Counted from the first letter of the stretch, positions 1 to 7,011 are shown. The stretch is DNA of 16,194 nt from DATKLX01 sp035542155 (GCA_035542155.1 DATKLX010000195.1:1-16194), one strand, 5' to 3'. Notes: generated from the letters alone by a model not told the origin. A program made the numbers and translations.

Positions 1-578
1 ATACGAGCCTCCAACATCAAGCGGTGTCCACCCCAGTTCTGCAGGTCTCTGGAAAAGGATATCCACATATGAGCTCCGAGCCATCCTACTGGACGGTGCA
101 CGAGCGCCCACGAACCATCTATTCGCCGGGGCAGTAAAGCAGCATCCTTGTTTTCAGGTCCCATGATCATTCCCAGCCGTTGGAAAAATTGAAAATCTTC
201 GGTAAGCGCCAGCGATACCCCGGGCCCGCCGCGAGAATAAGAAGTATAGGTAACGGCAAATTTTCCCAACTCGGGGAGATAGGTGATCCTCGGATCCTCC
301 AGACCCCATATTTCTTCTGGATAACGCCTCACGTCTGCAATAAGAGTCGGCTCTCTATCGATCTGCCAATCTGTGATCCCATCTTTCGAGCGAGCCGCGG
401 TTAAATGGGACAGGCCGCGGAAATCTTCCACCCTGCAAAGCAGTAACGTCGTGCCATCCGGTAAGAGCGTGGCGCCCGGGTTGAAAACGGTATTTGCTGG
501 ATAAGGCCACATCTGGCTGGTTAATATTGGATTCCCCGAATACCTTTTAACCAGGGCTGGTCCGAACCGATCGTTCAT
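1..578 (-). CDS. GH130-family mannoside phosphorylase/mannosidase (partial, C-terminus beyond window)
   Basis: GH130 enzymes phosphorolyse or hydrolyse beta-mannosides in the cytoplasm. I translated the first 192 codons. Family hallmarks are RYSGNPILT near residue 12, the VFNPGA strand at 31-36, LLLCRVED at 45-52, SHLTAARSKDG at 57-67, and EDPRIT at 94-99. Asp95 in EDPR is the position of the GH130 catalytic acid. Further on are NKDAALLP at 143-150 and HRP at 161-163. The chosen ATG at 578 has GGAGAGG 11 nt upstream. A GTG at 638 overlaps the upstream stop (GTGA) and would add 20 residues, but it has no good ribosome site. The gene follows the GT4 gene by 56 nt and is probably in its operon. 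Phosphorylase and mannosidase subfamilies cannot be told apart because the C-terminal phosphate-site residues lie outside the window. Confidence 0.9.
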   Translation of the reverse strand, partial: MNDRFGPALVKRYSGNPILTSQMWPYPANTVFNPGATLLPDGTTLLLCRVEDFRGLSHLTAARSKDGITDWQIDREPTLIADVRRYPEEIWGLEDPRITYLPELGKFAVTYTSYSRGGPGVSLALTEDFQFFQRLGMIMGPENKDAALLPRRIDGSWALVHRPVGWLGAHMWISFSRDLQNWGGHRLMLEAR

Positions 579-634
579 GGTTGCTGTGACCTCTCCGAAA
601 GTAGGCTTGAGTTGGACCGTTATACTCCCATCGT

Positions 635-2968
635 TCACCGCATCGTCGGATGCGTGTTTAACGATAAGATCGTAATCTGAGGATTTTTTCCATTCTGGCC
701 GACCTGTATTTCCTGGTCGGATAAGCGAAACTCCAGCAAGGAAACAAGAAACGCCAGGGTCGATTCGGCTCCCTGGTTCTGGTTTACCCGATCAGGATGT
801 AAGCCATCCCGGCAGCCGCCGGTGGTAGGATCGTACAGGGATAAACCCAGATCATTTTCTCCGAGGAACCAGCGGAATGCCCTTTGGGCTTCTTTATGCC
901 AGTACTGGTCTCCGGTGATCCGGTATGCTTCCAGAGATGCAGAAACCATGGCGCATGCTTCGATGGGCTGCTGGTCAAATCTTGCTTTTTCCATGCCCCT
1001 TTTGTAAAAGCCATTGCTCCCCACCGGGGAGAAAAATCCGCTTTCTGACCGCTGCACCTTGGCCAGCCAGTTGAGCGATTCCAGGCCCACATCGAGCATC
1101 TCTTGATGATTCATCAAATTCCCGGCGACCAGGAGTGCGTGAGACAGAGAAGCATTGGCATAGGTCACCGTCGGTTCAAACCAGCGCCAGTCCGACCCAT
1201 TATTCGATTGGTAAGCATTCAGCAAACGCTCTGCGAGCTCTTTGGCGGCGCTTTGAGCCGTACGGTCGCCAGAGAAGCGTTTGAGGTATTCATTAACCCC
1301 CAGCAGCGTAAATGACCAAGCTCTTGGACTGGTCAGCTCCAGTGCAGCGGGCAGGCTCCAGTTGAAGAGCATGGTGGCTACGCTGCGTAGTTGCTCGTGC
1401 ATCGAATGGCCGCATACCATCCCCAGGCTCTGAATTGACCTTCCGTGACTGTCTTCAGAGCCATGTTCTTCCAGCCAATGGCGCTCAAAGCTGAAAAAAT
1501 TCCGGAACCTTCCCAGTTCCGGGTTATAGGCATAAAAAAGGAAGGAAAGGTAGCGAGAAGCGAACTCAGCCGCCCCGGTAAACCATTCGTCGCCAAGCCG
1601 CTCGAGCAGGATGCCGGCGATCAGTCCCCGGGCGTTATCGTCAGTCGTGTATCCTTCCCTGTAATTTGGCAGATTGAAGACCGCATGCTGCAAGATCCCG
1701 GTGCTATCCGTCAGTCGTGATAGATGGTACAGATTCAGGGGCGGCAGGTCATCGGATTTCGTTTCCAGTTTCCTCGAGACGGCAGAAATGTATGGGCGGA
1801 CAACCGGCTCAAGTCTGGCTCTCTCAAAACTCTCCATAGATCGCTGGGCCACTTTAGACCAGATCATTTCCCGCCCCAGAAGATAAGCCCGCTTGCGGAT
1901 CGCGTGCCGTTCCGCCTCATTCTGCAGTAGATAGATGACCTTCTCGGCGATTTTTTCTGGCTTGCCAAATGGGACCAGCACGCCGCGATCTTCAGCTAGT
2001 AACTCCTCCGCGTACCAGTAGGGTGTCGAAATCACCGCTTTTCCGGCGCCCACCGTATAGGCTAGCGTCCCCGAAGTGATTTGCTGGGGATTTAAGTAGG
2101 GTGTGATGTAAATGTCCGCTGCGCCAATAAATTCCACCAGCTCATCTTCCGTGACGAAGCGATTGTCAAATATCACGTGTTCCTGGATGTTTAATTCTTT
2201 TACGAGATGTTGGAGCTTATCCCGATACGCCTCGCCCTGGGTTTTCAGCACACTGGGATGGGTTGCCCCAAGCACAATATAAACCAGGTTTGGATACTGC
2301 TTAACAATTTCGGGGAGCGCCAGAAGAACATTCTCAATCCCCTTGTTCGCCGAAAGCAAGCCAAAGGTCAGCAGGACAATCTTCCCTTCAACCCCAAAAT
2401 GGTCTTTGTAAAAATTCGGATCGACGAAAGGCACATCCGGAATACCATGATGGATAAAATCAATTTTCTCTGATGGGATTCTGTAAATTTGGGTTAAATA
2501 ATCGATACCTCTTTGGCTCATGACCACCAGCCGGCTTGAGAGCTGGGAGATTTCTTGCAGCACTTTCAACTGAACCGGATCAGGCTCCTTCAGCACCGTG
2601 TGCAGAGTTGTAACGATCGGCATGCGCAAATCCCGGAGTAATTCAAGGATATTCGATCCCGCCGGTCCCCCAAAAATACCATATTCATGTTGAAGATTAA
2701 CCACGTCCACGTCATTGACGTTGAGATAATCTGCGGCCCGCTTATAGGCGATCTGGTCGTCCTCCGAAAGCTCGAATTTGACCCGGGGAAGATAAGCATA
2801 TCCCCCTTCAATATCGTTCATAGCCAGGGCGATGCAGTCCGTATTGGGATATTGAGCCGCAACGGCCTCGGCAAGATCAGTGGTAAATGTGGCGATACCG
2901 CATTTGCGGGGAATGTGGTTACCAATAAAAGCGATCCGATTTACCGCAGGTCTATGATCCTGGAACAT
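635..2968 (-). CDS. GT4 glycosyltransferase with C-terminal helical toroid-like domain
   Basis: This 777-residue protein has two parts. Residues about 10-385 form a GT-B fold GT4 glycosyltransferase: IGNHIPRKCGIATFT at 15-29, VNLQHEYGIFGG at 90-101, HHGIP at 173-177, FGLLSANKGIE at 202-212, and a donor-site segment (ITSGTLAYTVGAGKAV) at 297-312. Residues about 411-752 are an alpha-rich region with acidic motifs spaced like an (alpha/alpha) toroid: GYTTDDNARG at 439-448, SEDSHGRSIQSLG at 504-516, WFEPTVTYAN at 596-605, FDQQPIEACA at 664-673 and NQGAEST at 731-737. I know this region as a companion of GT4 and GH130 genes; its activity is unknown to me. The ATG at 2968 is chosen because AAAGGA lies 7 nt upstream. 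A TTG at 3034 would add 22 residues but sits in the candidate promoter. No signal peptide is seen, so the protein is probably cytosolic. Confidence 0.88.
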   Translation of the reverse strand: MFQDHRPAVNRIAFIGNHIPRKCGIATFTTDLAEAVAAQYPNTDCIALAMNDIEGGYAYLPRVKFELSEDDQIAYKRAADYLNVNDVDVVNLQHEYGIFGGPAGSNILELLRDLRMPIVTTLHTVLKEPDPVQLKVLQEISQLSSRLVVMSQRGIDYLTQIYRIPSEKIDFIHHGIPDVPFVDPNFYKDHFGVEGKIVLLTFGLLSANKGIENVLLALPEIVKQYPNLVYIVLGATHPSVLKTQGEAYRDKLQHLVKELNIQEHVIFDNRFVTEDELVEFIGAADIYITPYLNPQQITSGTLAYTVGAGKAVISTPYWYAEELLAEDRGVLVPFGKPEKIAEKVIYLLQNEAERHAIRKRAYLLGREMIWSKVAQRSMESFERARLEPVVRPYISAVSRKLETKSDDLPPLNLYHLSRLTDSTGILQHAVFNLPNYREGYTTDDNARGLIAGILLERLGDEWFTGAAEFASRYLSFLFYAYNPELGRFRNFFSFERHWLEEHGSEDSHGRSIQSLGMVCGHSMHEQLRSVATMLFNWSLPAALELTSPRAWSFTLLGVNEYLKRFSGDRTAQSAAKELAERLLNAYQSNNGSDWRWFEPTVTYANASLSHALLVAGNLMNHQEMLDVGLESLNWLAKVQRSESGFFSPVGSNGFYKRGMEKARFDQQPIEACAMVSASLEAYRITGDQYWHKEAQRAFRWFLGENDLGLSLYDPTTGGCRDGLHPDRVNQNQGAESTLAFLVSLLEFRLSDQEIQVGQNGKNPQITILSLNTHPTMR

Positions 2969-2975
2969 ACTGGGG

Positions 2976-2981
2976 TCCTTT
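2976..2981 (-). promoter_or_regulatory. Ribosome binding site fixing the GT4-toroid start
   Basis: AAAGGA is placed 7 nt before the ATG at 2968. It supports this start over the upstream TTG at 3034, which has no comparable site. Confidence 0.7.
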
Positions 2982-3004
2982 ATGATTGATAATTCCTTCT
3001 TGCC

Positions 3005-3034
3005 ATGATAAATGAGTGATCTACCTCGGTACAA
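3005..3034 (-). promoter_or_regulatory. Candidate sigma-70 promoter of the GT4/GH130 unit
   Basis: On the minus strand TTGTAC (3034-3029) is followed after 18 nt by TATCAT (3010-3005), five of six matches to TATAAT. Transcription would begin near 2998, giving a leader of about 30 nt before the ATG at 2968. The -35 element is weak (TTG only), which fits a promoter needing an activator, and it overlaps a perfect dyad. Confidence 0.42.
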
Positions 3035-3048
3035 GAATTAGATGTACC
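3028..3048. promoter_or_regulatory. Perfect dyad GGTACA-N9-TGTACC, candidate operator
   Basis: A 6-bp perfect inverted repeat with a 9-bp spacer, 21 bp in all, overlaps the -35 hexamer of the candidate GT4/GH130 promoter. The half-site centres are about 15 bp apart, so this could be a binding site for a dimeric regulator. Formation of a small RNA hairpin is the alternative. The regulator is not known. Confidence 0.4.
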
Positions 3049-3065
3049 ATCCAATTTCAAAATAG

Positions 3066-3128
3066 AAAATGGAGGAGCCATCCTCTGGGAAGCCACCTTA
3101 GCTTCCAGGATTTAAGCTCCCCCATTTT
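3066..3128 (-). terminator. Long nested hairpin downstream of the GlsB-family gene (terminator-like)
   Basis: Three nested stems are visible. The outer stem AAAATGGAGGAGC (3066-3078) pairs with GCTCCCCCATTTT (3116-3128) with one mismatch. The middle stem ATCCT (3080-3084) pairs with AGGAT (3107-3111). The inner stem GGAAGC (3088-3093) pairs with GCTTCC (3101-3106). On the minus strand the outer arm ends in ATTTTCTATTTT, so it can serve as terminator for the small membrane protein gene that ends at 3167. It is longer than a usual intrinsic terminator, and a degenerate mobile repeat is another reading. Confidence 0.6.
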
Positions 3129-3166
3129 AATTTACCGGTTGTGTAGATTGGATTTTGTGGATCCGC

Positions 3167-3430
3167 TCATAAAACAGACCGCCGCCCACCTAACATTCTC
3201 AGAAGAGCGATCATAAGAACCGCTCCGAGGAATGAGACAAAAATCGTAGGTAGGTTAATCCCGCTGAGAGGATTCGGTATGTTGAACAGGGAGGAAGCGA
3301 TGAAACCACCCACCAGGGCGCCTACGATCCCGATGATGATATCCCCCAAAATACTATAACCACCGCGCATTACCAGCCCGGCCAGCCAGCCAGCGATCAA
3401 GCCGACAACGATCCAGGATAGAATACCCAT
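3167..3430 (-). CDS. GlsB/YeaQ/YmgE-family small membrane protein
   Basis: This 87-residue, glycine-rich, very hydrophobic protein belongs to the family annotated as transglycosylase-associated or stress-response membrane proteins. The biochemical role of the family is not established. Three membrane spans can be seen: residues about 3-21 (WIVVGLIAGWLAGLVMRGG), 25-48 (ILGDIIIGIVGALVGGFIASSL) and 60-80 (LPTIFVSFLGAVLMIALLRML). The signature pattern G-L-I-A-G-W-L-A at 10-17 and the polar GDIIIGIVGA-type second helix match the family, as does the length (usually 80-90). The ATG at 3430 is preceded by a strong AAAGGAGA site about 8 nt upstream. The gene has its own promoter and a strong downstream hairpin, so it is probably monocistronic. 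Confidence 0.88.
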   Translation of the reverse strand: MGILSWIVVGLIAGWLAGLVMRGGYSILGDIIIGIVGALVGGFIASSLFNIPNPLSGINLPTIFVSFLGAVLMIALLRMLGGRRSVL

Positions 3431-3542
3431 AATTCTTTCTCCTTTTCACGAAAAATCAAAAGTCTTCACCAATAACGGTCATTCTGGATTGAGAAAAATC
3501 AGGATTTTGATGTGTATTTTCGGTTCATTTAACCGGTATCAT

Positions 3543-3561
3543 GAAAATTATCTGAATTTTC
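3543..3561. promoter_or_regulatory. AT-rich perfect dyad GAAAATT-N5-AATTTTC, candidate operator or leader hairpin
   Basis: A 7-bp perfect inverted repeat with a 5-nt centre lies about 18 bp downstream of the -10 box at 3579-3584, so near +11 to +29 of the transcript. Repressor binding or a leader stem-loop would both be possible. A second small stem, CGGTT-N5-AACCG, follows in the leader near 3520-3535. Confidence 0.35.
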
Positions 3562-3578
3562 TCTCAAATTACGGTTCA

Positions 3579-3607
3579 ACTATACGACACATGGAATCGT
3601 GAGGCAA
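3579..3607 (-). promoter_or_regulatory. Sigma-70-type promoter of the GlsB-family gene
   Basis: On the minus strand TTGCCT (3607-3602) is separated by exactly 17 nt from TATAGT (3584-3579). The start point would be near 3572, giving a leader of about 140 nt before the ATG at 3430. That is long for an 87-codon gene. The stretch between holds no gene. Confidence 0.6.
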
Positions 3608-3629
3608 TCAGGGATGTGCCTATCCATCA

Positions 3630-3648
3630 GGTAGGGAAATCCCTAACC
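3630..3648 (-). other. Short hairpin after the response regulator gene
   Basis: TAGGG (3632-3636) pairs with CCCTA (3641-3645) around a four-base loop, flanked by GG and CC with one bulge. It sits 12 nt past the regulator's stop codon and upstream of the GlsB-family promoter. It lacks a T tract, so a weak terminator or a protein site are both possible. Confidence 0.3.
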
Positions 3649-3659
3649 CGGTCGGCTGT

Positions 3660-4292
3660 CTAAACCAGCCCTTCGCGAACGGCCATGACAGCAGCCTCGA
3701 CCCGTGAAGTAACCCCCAATTTGCTGAAAACCGCCTCCAGGTATTTTTCCACCGTTTTTTCGCTGATCCCCAGCGCCAGGCCAATCCCCTGGTTGGTTTT
3801 CCCCTCTACCACCAGCCGCAAAACTTCCTTTTCTCGGTGCGTAAGCCGGCTGGAATCCTGATCCTCCTCGCGCATCCAGACCGACATCTGGGCCGCGACT
3901 CGCCGGCTGACCCAACCCTGTTCGCCTTGGGATACTCCCCGGATTGCATCCATAATCGTATCAGGCGCTTCTTCTTTCATTAAATAGCCGGCAGCGCCGC
4001 TTTCCAGGAGCTCTTGAATATATTGCTTATCATCATATGCGCTTAAAGCCAGGATTCTCACCGGAGAATTCAGGTCGTGTAGCCGTTGAGCTACTTCGAC
4101 GCCCTTGATCCCGGGCATCTCCATATCCAGCAGGAGAATATCGGGGCTCAGCTCTTCAACCAGGCGTAACGCTTCATCGCCGCTGCTCGCTTCTCCAACC
4201 ACTTCGATTTCAGGCGACCTGCCCAAAAGGTTTCGAATCCCTGTTCTGACCACCGGGTGATCATCAGCCAGAATAACTCGGATTTGTGCCAT
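3660..4292 (-). CDS. NarL/FixJ-family two-component response regulator
   Basis: This is a 210-residue DNA-binding response regulator. The receiver domain spans residues about 3-120, with acidic pocket Asp10-Asp11, phosphoacceptor Asp56 in LLLDMEMPG, Ser84 at the usual Thr/Ser switch position, and Lys106 in YLMKEE. The C-terminal LuxR-type helix-turn-helix (about 143-206) shows LTHREKEVLRLVVEGKTN and GISEKTVEKYLEAVFSKLGV. Length and order are typical. The ATG at 4292 gives the usual MAQIRVILADDHPVVR-type N-terminus and has GGAG 9 nt upstream. A GTG at 4307 would add five residues without a good ribosome site. No histidine kinase is adjacent, so the signal and targets are unknown. It is monocistronic by position. 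A weak promoter such as TTGAGT-N16-TATTTT lies near 4395-4420 but is not convincing. Confidence 0.93.
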   Translation of the reverse strand: MAQIRVILADDHPVVRTGIRNLLGRSPEIEVVGEASSGDEALRLVEELSPDILLLDMEMPGIKGVEVAQRLHDLNSPVRILALSAYDDKQYIQELLESGAAGYLMKEEAPDTIMDAIRGVSQGEQGWVSRRVAAQMSVWMREEDQDSSRLTHREKEVLRLVVEGKTNQGIGLALGISEKTVEKYLEAVFSKLGVTSRVEAAVMAVREGLV

Positions 4293-4453
4293 TGTGGCCT
4301 GCTCCACGTTCCAGAATTTTTCTCTCCCGCGATGAAAAACACTGCGGTGATTCCCCAGTTCAACCCCGGGCTAACGCTGTATCTCTATTTTACCAGACTC
4401 CCAAAATAGCGCGATCTTTCCCTGACTCAAAAAATATCCTTGCGAGGGAGATG

Positions 4454-4492
4454 AATCAAAAAAGCAGCCAGTGACAGGCTGCTTTTTTGATT
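4454..4492 (-). terminator. Strong intrinsic terminator (bidirectional) after the CBS/ACT gene
   Basis: A perfect 16-bp stem, AATCAAAAAAGCAGCC (4454-4469) with GGCTGCTTTTTTGATT (4477-4492), encloses the loop AGTGACA. On the minus strand it begins 3 nt after the CBS/ACT stop codon and ends in six T residues. The A/T arms make it symmetrical, so it could also stop plus-strand transcription. Confidence 0.93.
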
Positions 4493-4495
4493 GAC

Positions 4496-5149
4496 TCAGG
4501 CGTATTTGGTTTCGCGGATGTCGACGATTTTTTCCGCAACTGGCTCGATCGCCTCTCTCAACTGTTCCAGGTCGACCCCTTCCACTTTTACCGTGACCAG
4601 CCGGTCATGGGCGCTTTCACCCATAAACGTTCCCAATGCAATGATATTCCCATCGAGATCGCGGATTTTTCCGACCATTTCCAAAAGCTTTCCCGGCACG
4701 TCATTCAGGAGCACTGTCAGGCGCACCCCGGCATCTCGAGCGCCCAATAGCTCGAGAAAAATCTTGAACAGATCGGTCTCTGTGATGATCCCAACGAGAT
4801 CGCTATTTCGCACAACAGGAAGACTGCCGATTTTGTTATCGGCCATGATTCGCGCTGCCTCTTCAAGTGGCGTATCTTCAGTTACCGTGATCACATCCCG
4901 GGTCATCACCCGCTCGACGGTAATTTTACTGAGCAGGTAAGTCAACTCCCACACACTCAAACTGGTGACATCCGAGGGAGACGCGTTCAACAAATCTTTT
5001 TCGGAAACGATTCCGACCATATTACCGCTCGCATCTACCACCGGAAAACGGCGAACCCTTTCTTTTTTCATCAGTGTCAGAGCTTCCTGGATGGGCATAT
5101 CCGGATGGATTGTAATCACACGTCGAGTCATTCGTTCGGAGACCAGCAT
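4496..5149 (-). CDS. Two-CBS plus ACT domain regulatory protein (AcuB-like)
   Basis: This 217-residue soluble protein has two CBS motifs forming one Bateman module (residues about 2-57 and 79-134), seen as MTRRVITIHPDMPIQEA...FPVVDASGNMVGIVSEKDLL and MTRDVITVTEDTPLEEA...LPVVRNSDLVGIITETDLF. An ACT-like domain (about 142-212) follows. CBS pairs bind adenine nucleotides, and ACT domains often bind amino acids. The same order occurs in AcuB-like proteins, whose direct target is unclear. The ATG at 5149 has AGGAG 8 nt upstream and a promoter just beyond. A longer reading to 5344 would run through both the promoter and the upstream terminator and is rejected. The gene is monocistronic. I infer a metabolite-sensing role but cannot name the partner. 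Confidence 0.88.
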   Translation of the reverse strand: MLVSERMTRRVITIHPDMPIQEALTLMKKERVRRFPVVDASGNMVGIVSEKDLLNASPSDVTSLSVWELTYLLSKITVERVMTRDVITVTEDTPLEEAARIMADNKIGSLPVVRNSDLVGIITETDLFKIFLELLGARDAGVRLTVLLNDVPGKLLEMVGKIRDLDGNIIALGTFMGESAHDRLVTVKVEGVDLEQLREAIEPVAEKIVDIRETKYA

Positions 5150-5157
5150 ACGAATCG

Positions 5158-5162
5158 CTCCT
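5158..5162 (-). promoter_or_regulatory. Ribosome binding site fixing the CBS/ACT start
   Basis: AGGAG (within AAAGGAG) lies 8 nt before the ATG at 5149. This decides against in-frame starts upstream. Confidence 0.8.
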
Positions 5163-5210
5163 TTCTGTTTGCCGTCAGAAACCATAACGAGATGGGTAAG
5201 AATCAGCTTT

Positions 5211-5239
5211 ATTGTAGCGAATCTTGCCCCCGCCTTCAA
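5211..5239 (-). promoter_or_regulatory. Sigma-70-type promoter of the CBS/ACT gene
   Basis: On the minus strand TTGAAG (5239-5234) and TACAAT (5216-5211) are separated by 17 nt. Transcription would begin near 5204, about 55 nt before the ATG at 5149. It lies just past the terminator of the glycan operon, so the gene is an independent unit. Confidence 0.72.
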
Positions 5240-5259
5240 TGGGCATGCTGCTTTAAAAT

Positions 5260-5298
5260 AAGAACCACCCGCTAGTAATCGCCTATCAGGTGGTTCTT
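5260..5298 (-). terminator. Intrinsic terminator closing the glycan operon
   Basis: A perfect 10-bp stem, AAGAACCACC (5260-5269) with GGTGGTTCTT (5289-5298), has a 19-nt loop. It begins 42 nt past the BY-kinase stop on the minus strand and is followed there by ATTTTAAAG. On the plus strand it also ends in a T run, so it is probably bidirectional. Confidence 0.85.
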
Positions 5299-5340
5299 TT
5301 TGCCCCGTTGGCACCGGACGATGGACTGCCCAGGAAAAAA

Positions 5341-7002
5341 TCAACCAGCCAGCTTCGATTTCCCCAGGGCTGGTATCCGGACGGTCCTCCTGAGTTTCTC
5401 TTTTACATTTTTGGTGGACTTCTTGTTTTTTAAGGGTGCGGCCTGTTCGCCTTTCTCCGCTTTAGGATAGTAGGATGAGTAATATTTGTAGTTTCCATAG
5501 GGGCCAGCATCCCTGGAGCGAATCCGGTTGAAGACCACTCCCAGCAGATTGACCCCCATCCGCTCCAAATGGTCTACCATCACAGTGAAAATGGTCTTGC
5601 GCGTATGCCCGGGCCGCACCACCAGGATCACGCCATCTACCACAGAAGCCCAGATCAAGGCATCCGAAACAAACAATGGCGCGCCATCGATGATGACCAT
5701 GTCGGCTATCTGAGTAAGCTCTTTAACAATGGCCCCTGCCCGGTTCTGGTCCAGGTTGTCCAGTGGCATCCTTTTCACATCCCCGGCAGGGATCAACGAG
5801 AGGTTTTCTACTTCATACATCTGTATGGTGTTCATCAGATCCACTCGCCCGTTGAGAACTTCACCCAGCCCATTCACGTTAGCCAGACCCAGCCTTTCGT
5901 GGGCGCAGGGGTGGCGCATGTCAGCATCCAGCAGGATTACCCGTTTTCCCCCTTGGGCAAACACCAGGGCAAGGTTGATCGCGATAGAGGTCTTGCCGTC
6001 CCCCGGCTCCGGGCTCGTGAGGAATATAGTTTTCAGTGGCTTCCGTGGGAAAAGTTCCAGGGTGGCTCGCAGCGTGCGGAAAGATTCTGCGATCAACGAC
6101 CGGGGCTGCTCGACAAGGTACGGTTTCTGATTGGCAGTTTTTTCCATCTCAGAAATCAGGCTGAGAATGGGCAGATTCTGGACGATGTGAATATCTTCGG
6201 GGGATTTCAACGAATCATCCAGATATTCAAGGAGAAAAGCTGCTCCTGAACCCAGTGCCAGGCCAATAAACCCCGCTATTGCAACGATCACCCACTTATT
6301 TGGCCCAATGGGTGTTGTCGGAAGGATCGCGGGATCGATTACCGTCAGAATATTTGAGGCGTTGCTTTGTGAGCTGACGGCCAGGCTGGCAAAGTTGTTT
6401 CCCAGTAAAGTCAACTTTGTTTCCAGGGTCTGTATGGCTTGCTGTTCATCCGCGATGTCCTTCGCACTGGTCAGGGTTCCCAATTCCTCCTGCTTCTGGC
6501 TGATCTCTTTCTGGGTTTCCTCGATGGCTTTCCGGGTATCATCCATCTGCTTATGGATGAAATCCTGGCGCGCCTTTTCCTCTGGCTGCAGGGTGGATGG
6601 GCTCTGCAAAATGAGCTGGTGAGCAAGCTCCTGGGCAACTCGCCAGGTTACCTCAGGATTTTGGTCGGTCACCACAATTTCAATTAATTGGCTGTTGGGT
6701 AGAGGGTGAACGTCGTAAACCGGCAGATTCTTTAACCCCAAGGCAGTCAATGTAGCATTGCGAATGGGATCCCGCTTAGCGACATCAGAATACAGATTCG
6801 CCAACTGCTGGCTCAGCCAAAAGTCGTTGTTGGATGGATTCGGATTGGTGATCATCTGTCCAATCAACAGCGTTGTGGTGGACTTGTAGATTGGAGGCTG
6901 CTTATTTACGACATAGTAACTTGTTCCCAGCGCAAGCGCACAGGAAATGAGCAGCAACCACCACCATTTTGCGAGTGGGGAAAGATACGACTTTACTTCC
7001 AT
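5341..7002 (-). CDS. Polysaccharide co-polymerase / BY-kinase (Wzz domain fused to tyrosine autokinase)
   Basis: This 553-residue inner-membrane protein controls chain length and export of exopolysaccharide through tyrosine autophosphorylation. The Wzz-type part has a first span (about 13-32), a periplasmic/extracytoplasmic region with a coiled coil (about 141-200), and a second span (about 237-258) preceded by PTTPIGPNKW. The kinase part has Walker A GDGKTS at 334-339, Walker A' VILLDAD at 355-361 and Walker B MVIIDG at 435-440. The Tyr cluster at 502-512 has six tyrosines (Y502, 505, 507, 508, 511, 512). An extra Lys/Arg-rich tail of about 40 residues follows the cluster, which is unusual. 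Walker B reads DGAP instead of the common DTPP. GAGGAG 5 nt before the ATG overlaps the previous gene's stop, so translation is probably coupled. It is the last gene of the operon. Confidence 0.93.
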   Translation of the reverse strand: MEVKSYLSPLAKWWWLLLISCALALGTSYYVVNKQPPIYKSTTTLLIGQMITNPNPSNNDFWLSQQLANLYSDVAKRDPIRNATLTALGLKNLPVYDVHPLPNSQLIEIVVTDQNPEVTWRVAQELAHQLILQSPSTLQPEEKARQDFIHKQMDDTRKAIEETQKEISQKQEELGTLTSAKDIADEQQAIQTLETKLTLLGNNFASLAVSSQSNASNILTVIDPAILPTTPIGPNKWVIVAIAGFIGLALGSGAAFLLEYLDDSLKSPEDIHIVQNLPILSLISEMEKTANQKPYLVEQPRSLIAESFRTLRATLELFPRKPLKTIFLTSPEPGDGKTSIAINLALVFAQGGKRVILLDADMRHPCAHERLGLANVNGLGEVLNGRVDLMNTIQMYEVENLSLIPAGDVKRMPLDNLDQNRAGAIVKELTQIADMVIIDGAPLFVSDALIWASVVDGVILVVRPGHTRKTIFTVMVDHLERMGVNLLGVVFNRIRSRDAGPYGNYKYYSSYYPKAEKGEQAAPLKNKKSTKNVKEKLRRTVRIPALGKSKLAG

Positions 7003-7011
7003 ATTGACTCC

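Noticed and set aside
180..404. Plus-strand open frame near the left edge
   Set aside because: The minus strand of this stretch encodes a clear GH130 domain.
3431..3572. Known riboswitch class in the GlsB-family leader
   Set aside because: Only small AT-rich stems are visible. No conserved riboswitch core was recognised.
4491..4940. Plus-strand open frame of 149 codons opposite the CBS/ACT gene
   Set aside because: It has low-complexity Ser/Arg-rich composition typical of antisense frames and starts inside the terminator.
5150..5344. Longer reading of the CBS/ACT gene starting at 5344
   Set aside because: The added 65 codons cross a strong terminator and the gene's own promoter. The ATG at 5149 has an excellent ribosome site.
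5569..6249. Plus-strand open frame of 226 codons
   Set aside because: It lies wholly opposite the BY-kinase gene and has no recognisable domain or ribosome site. It is an antisense shadow.
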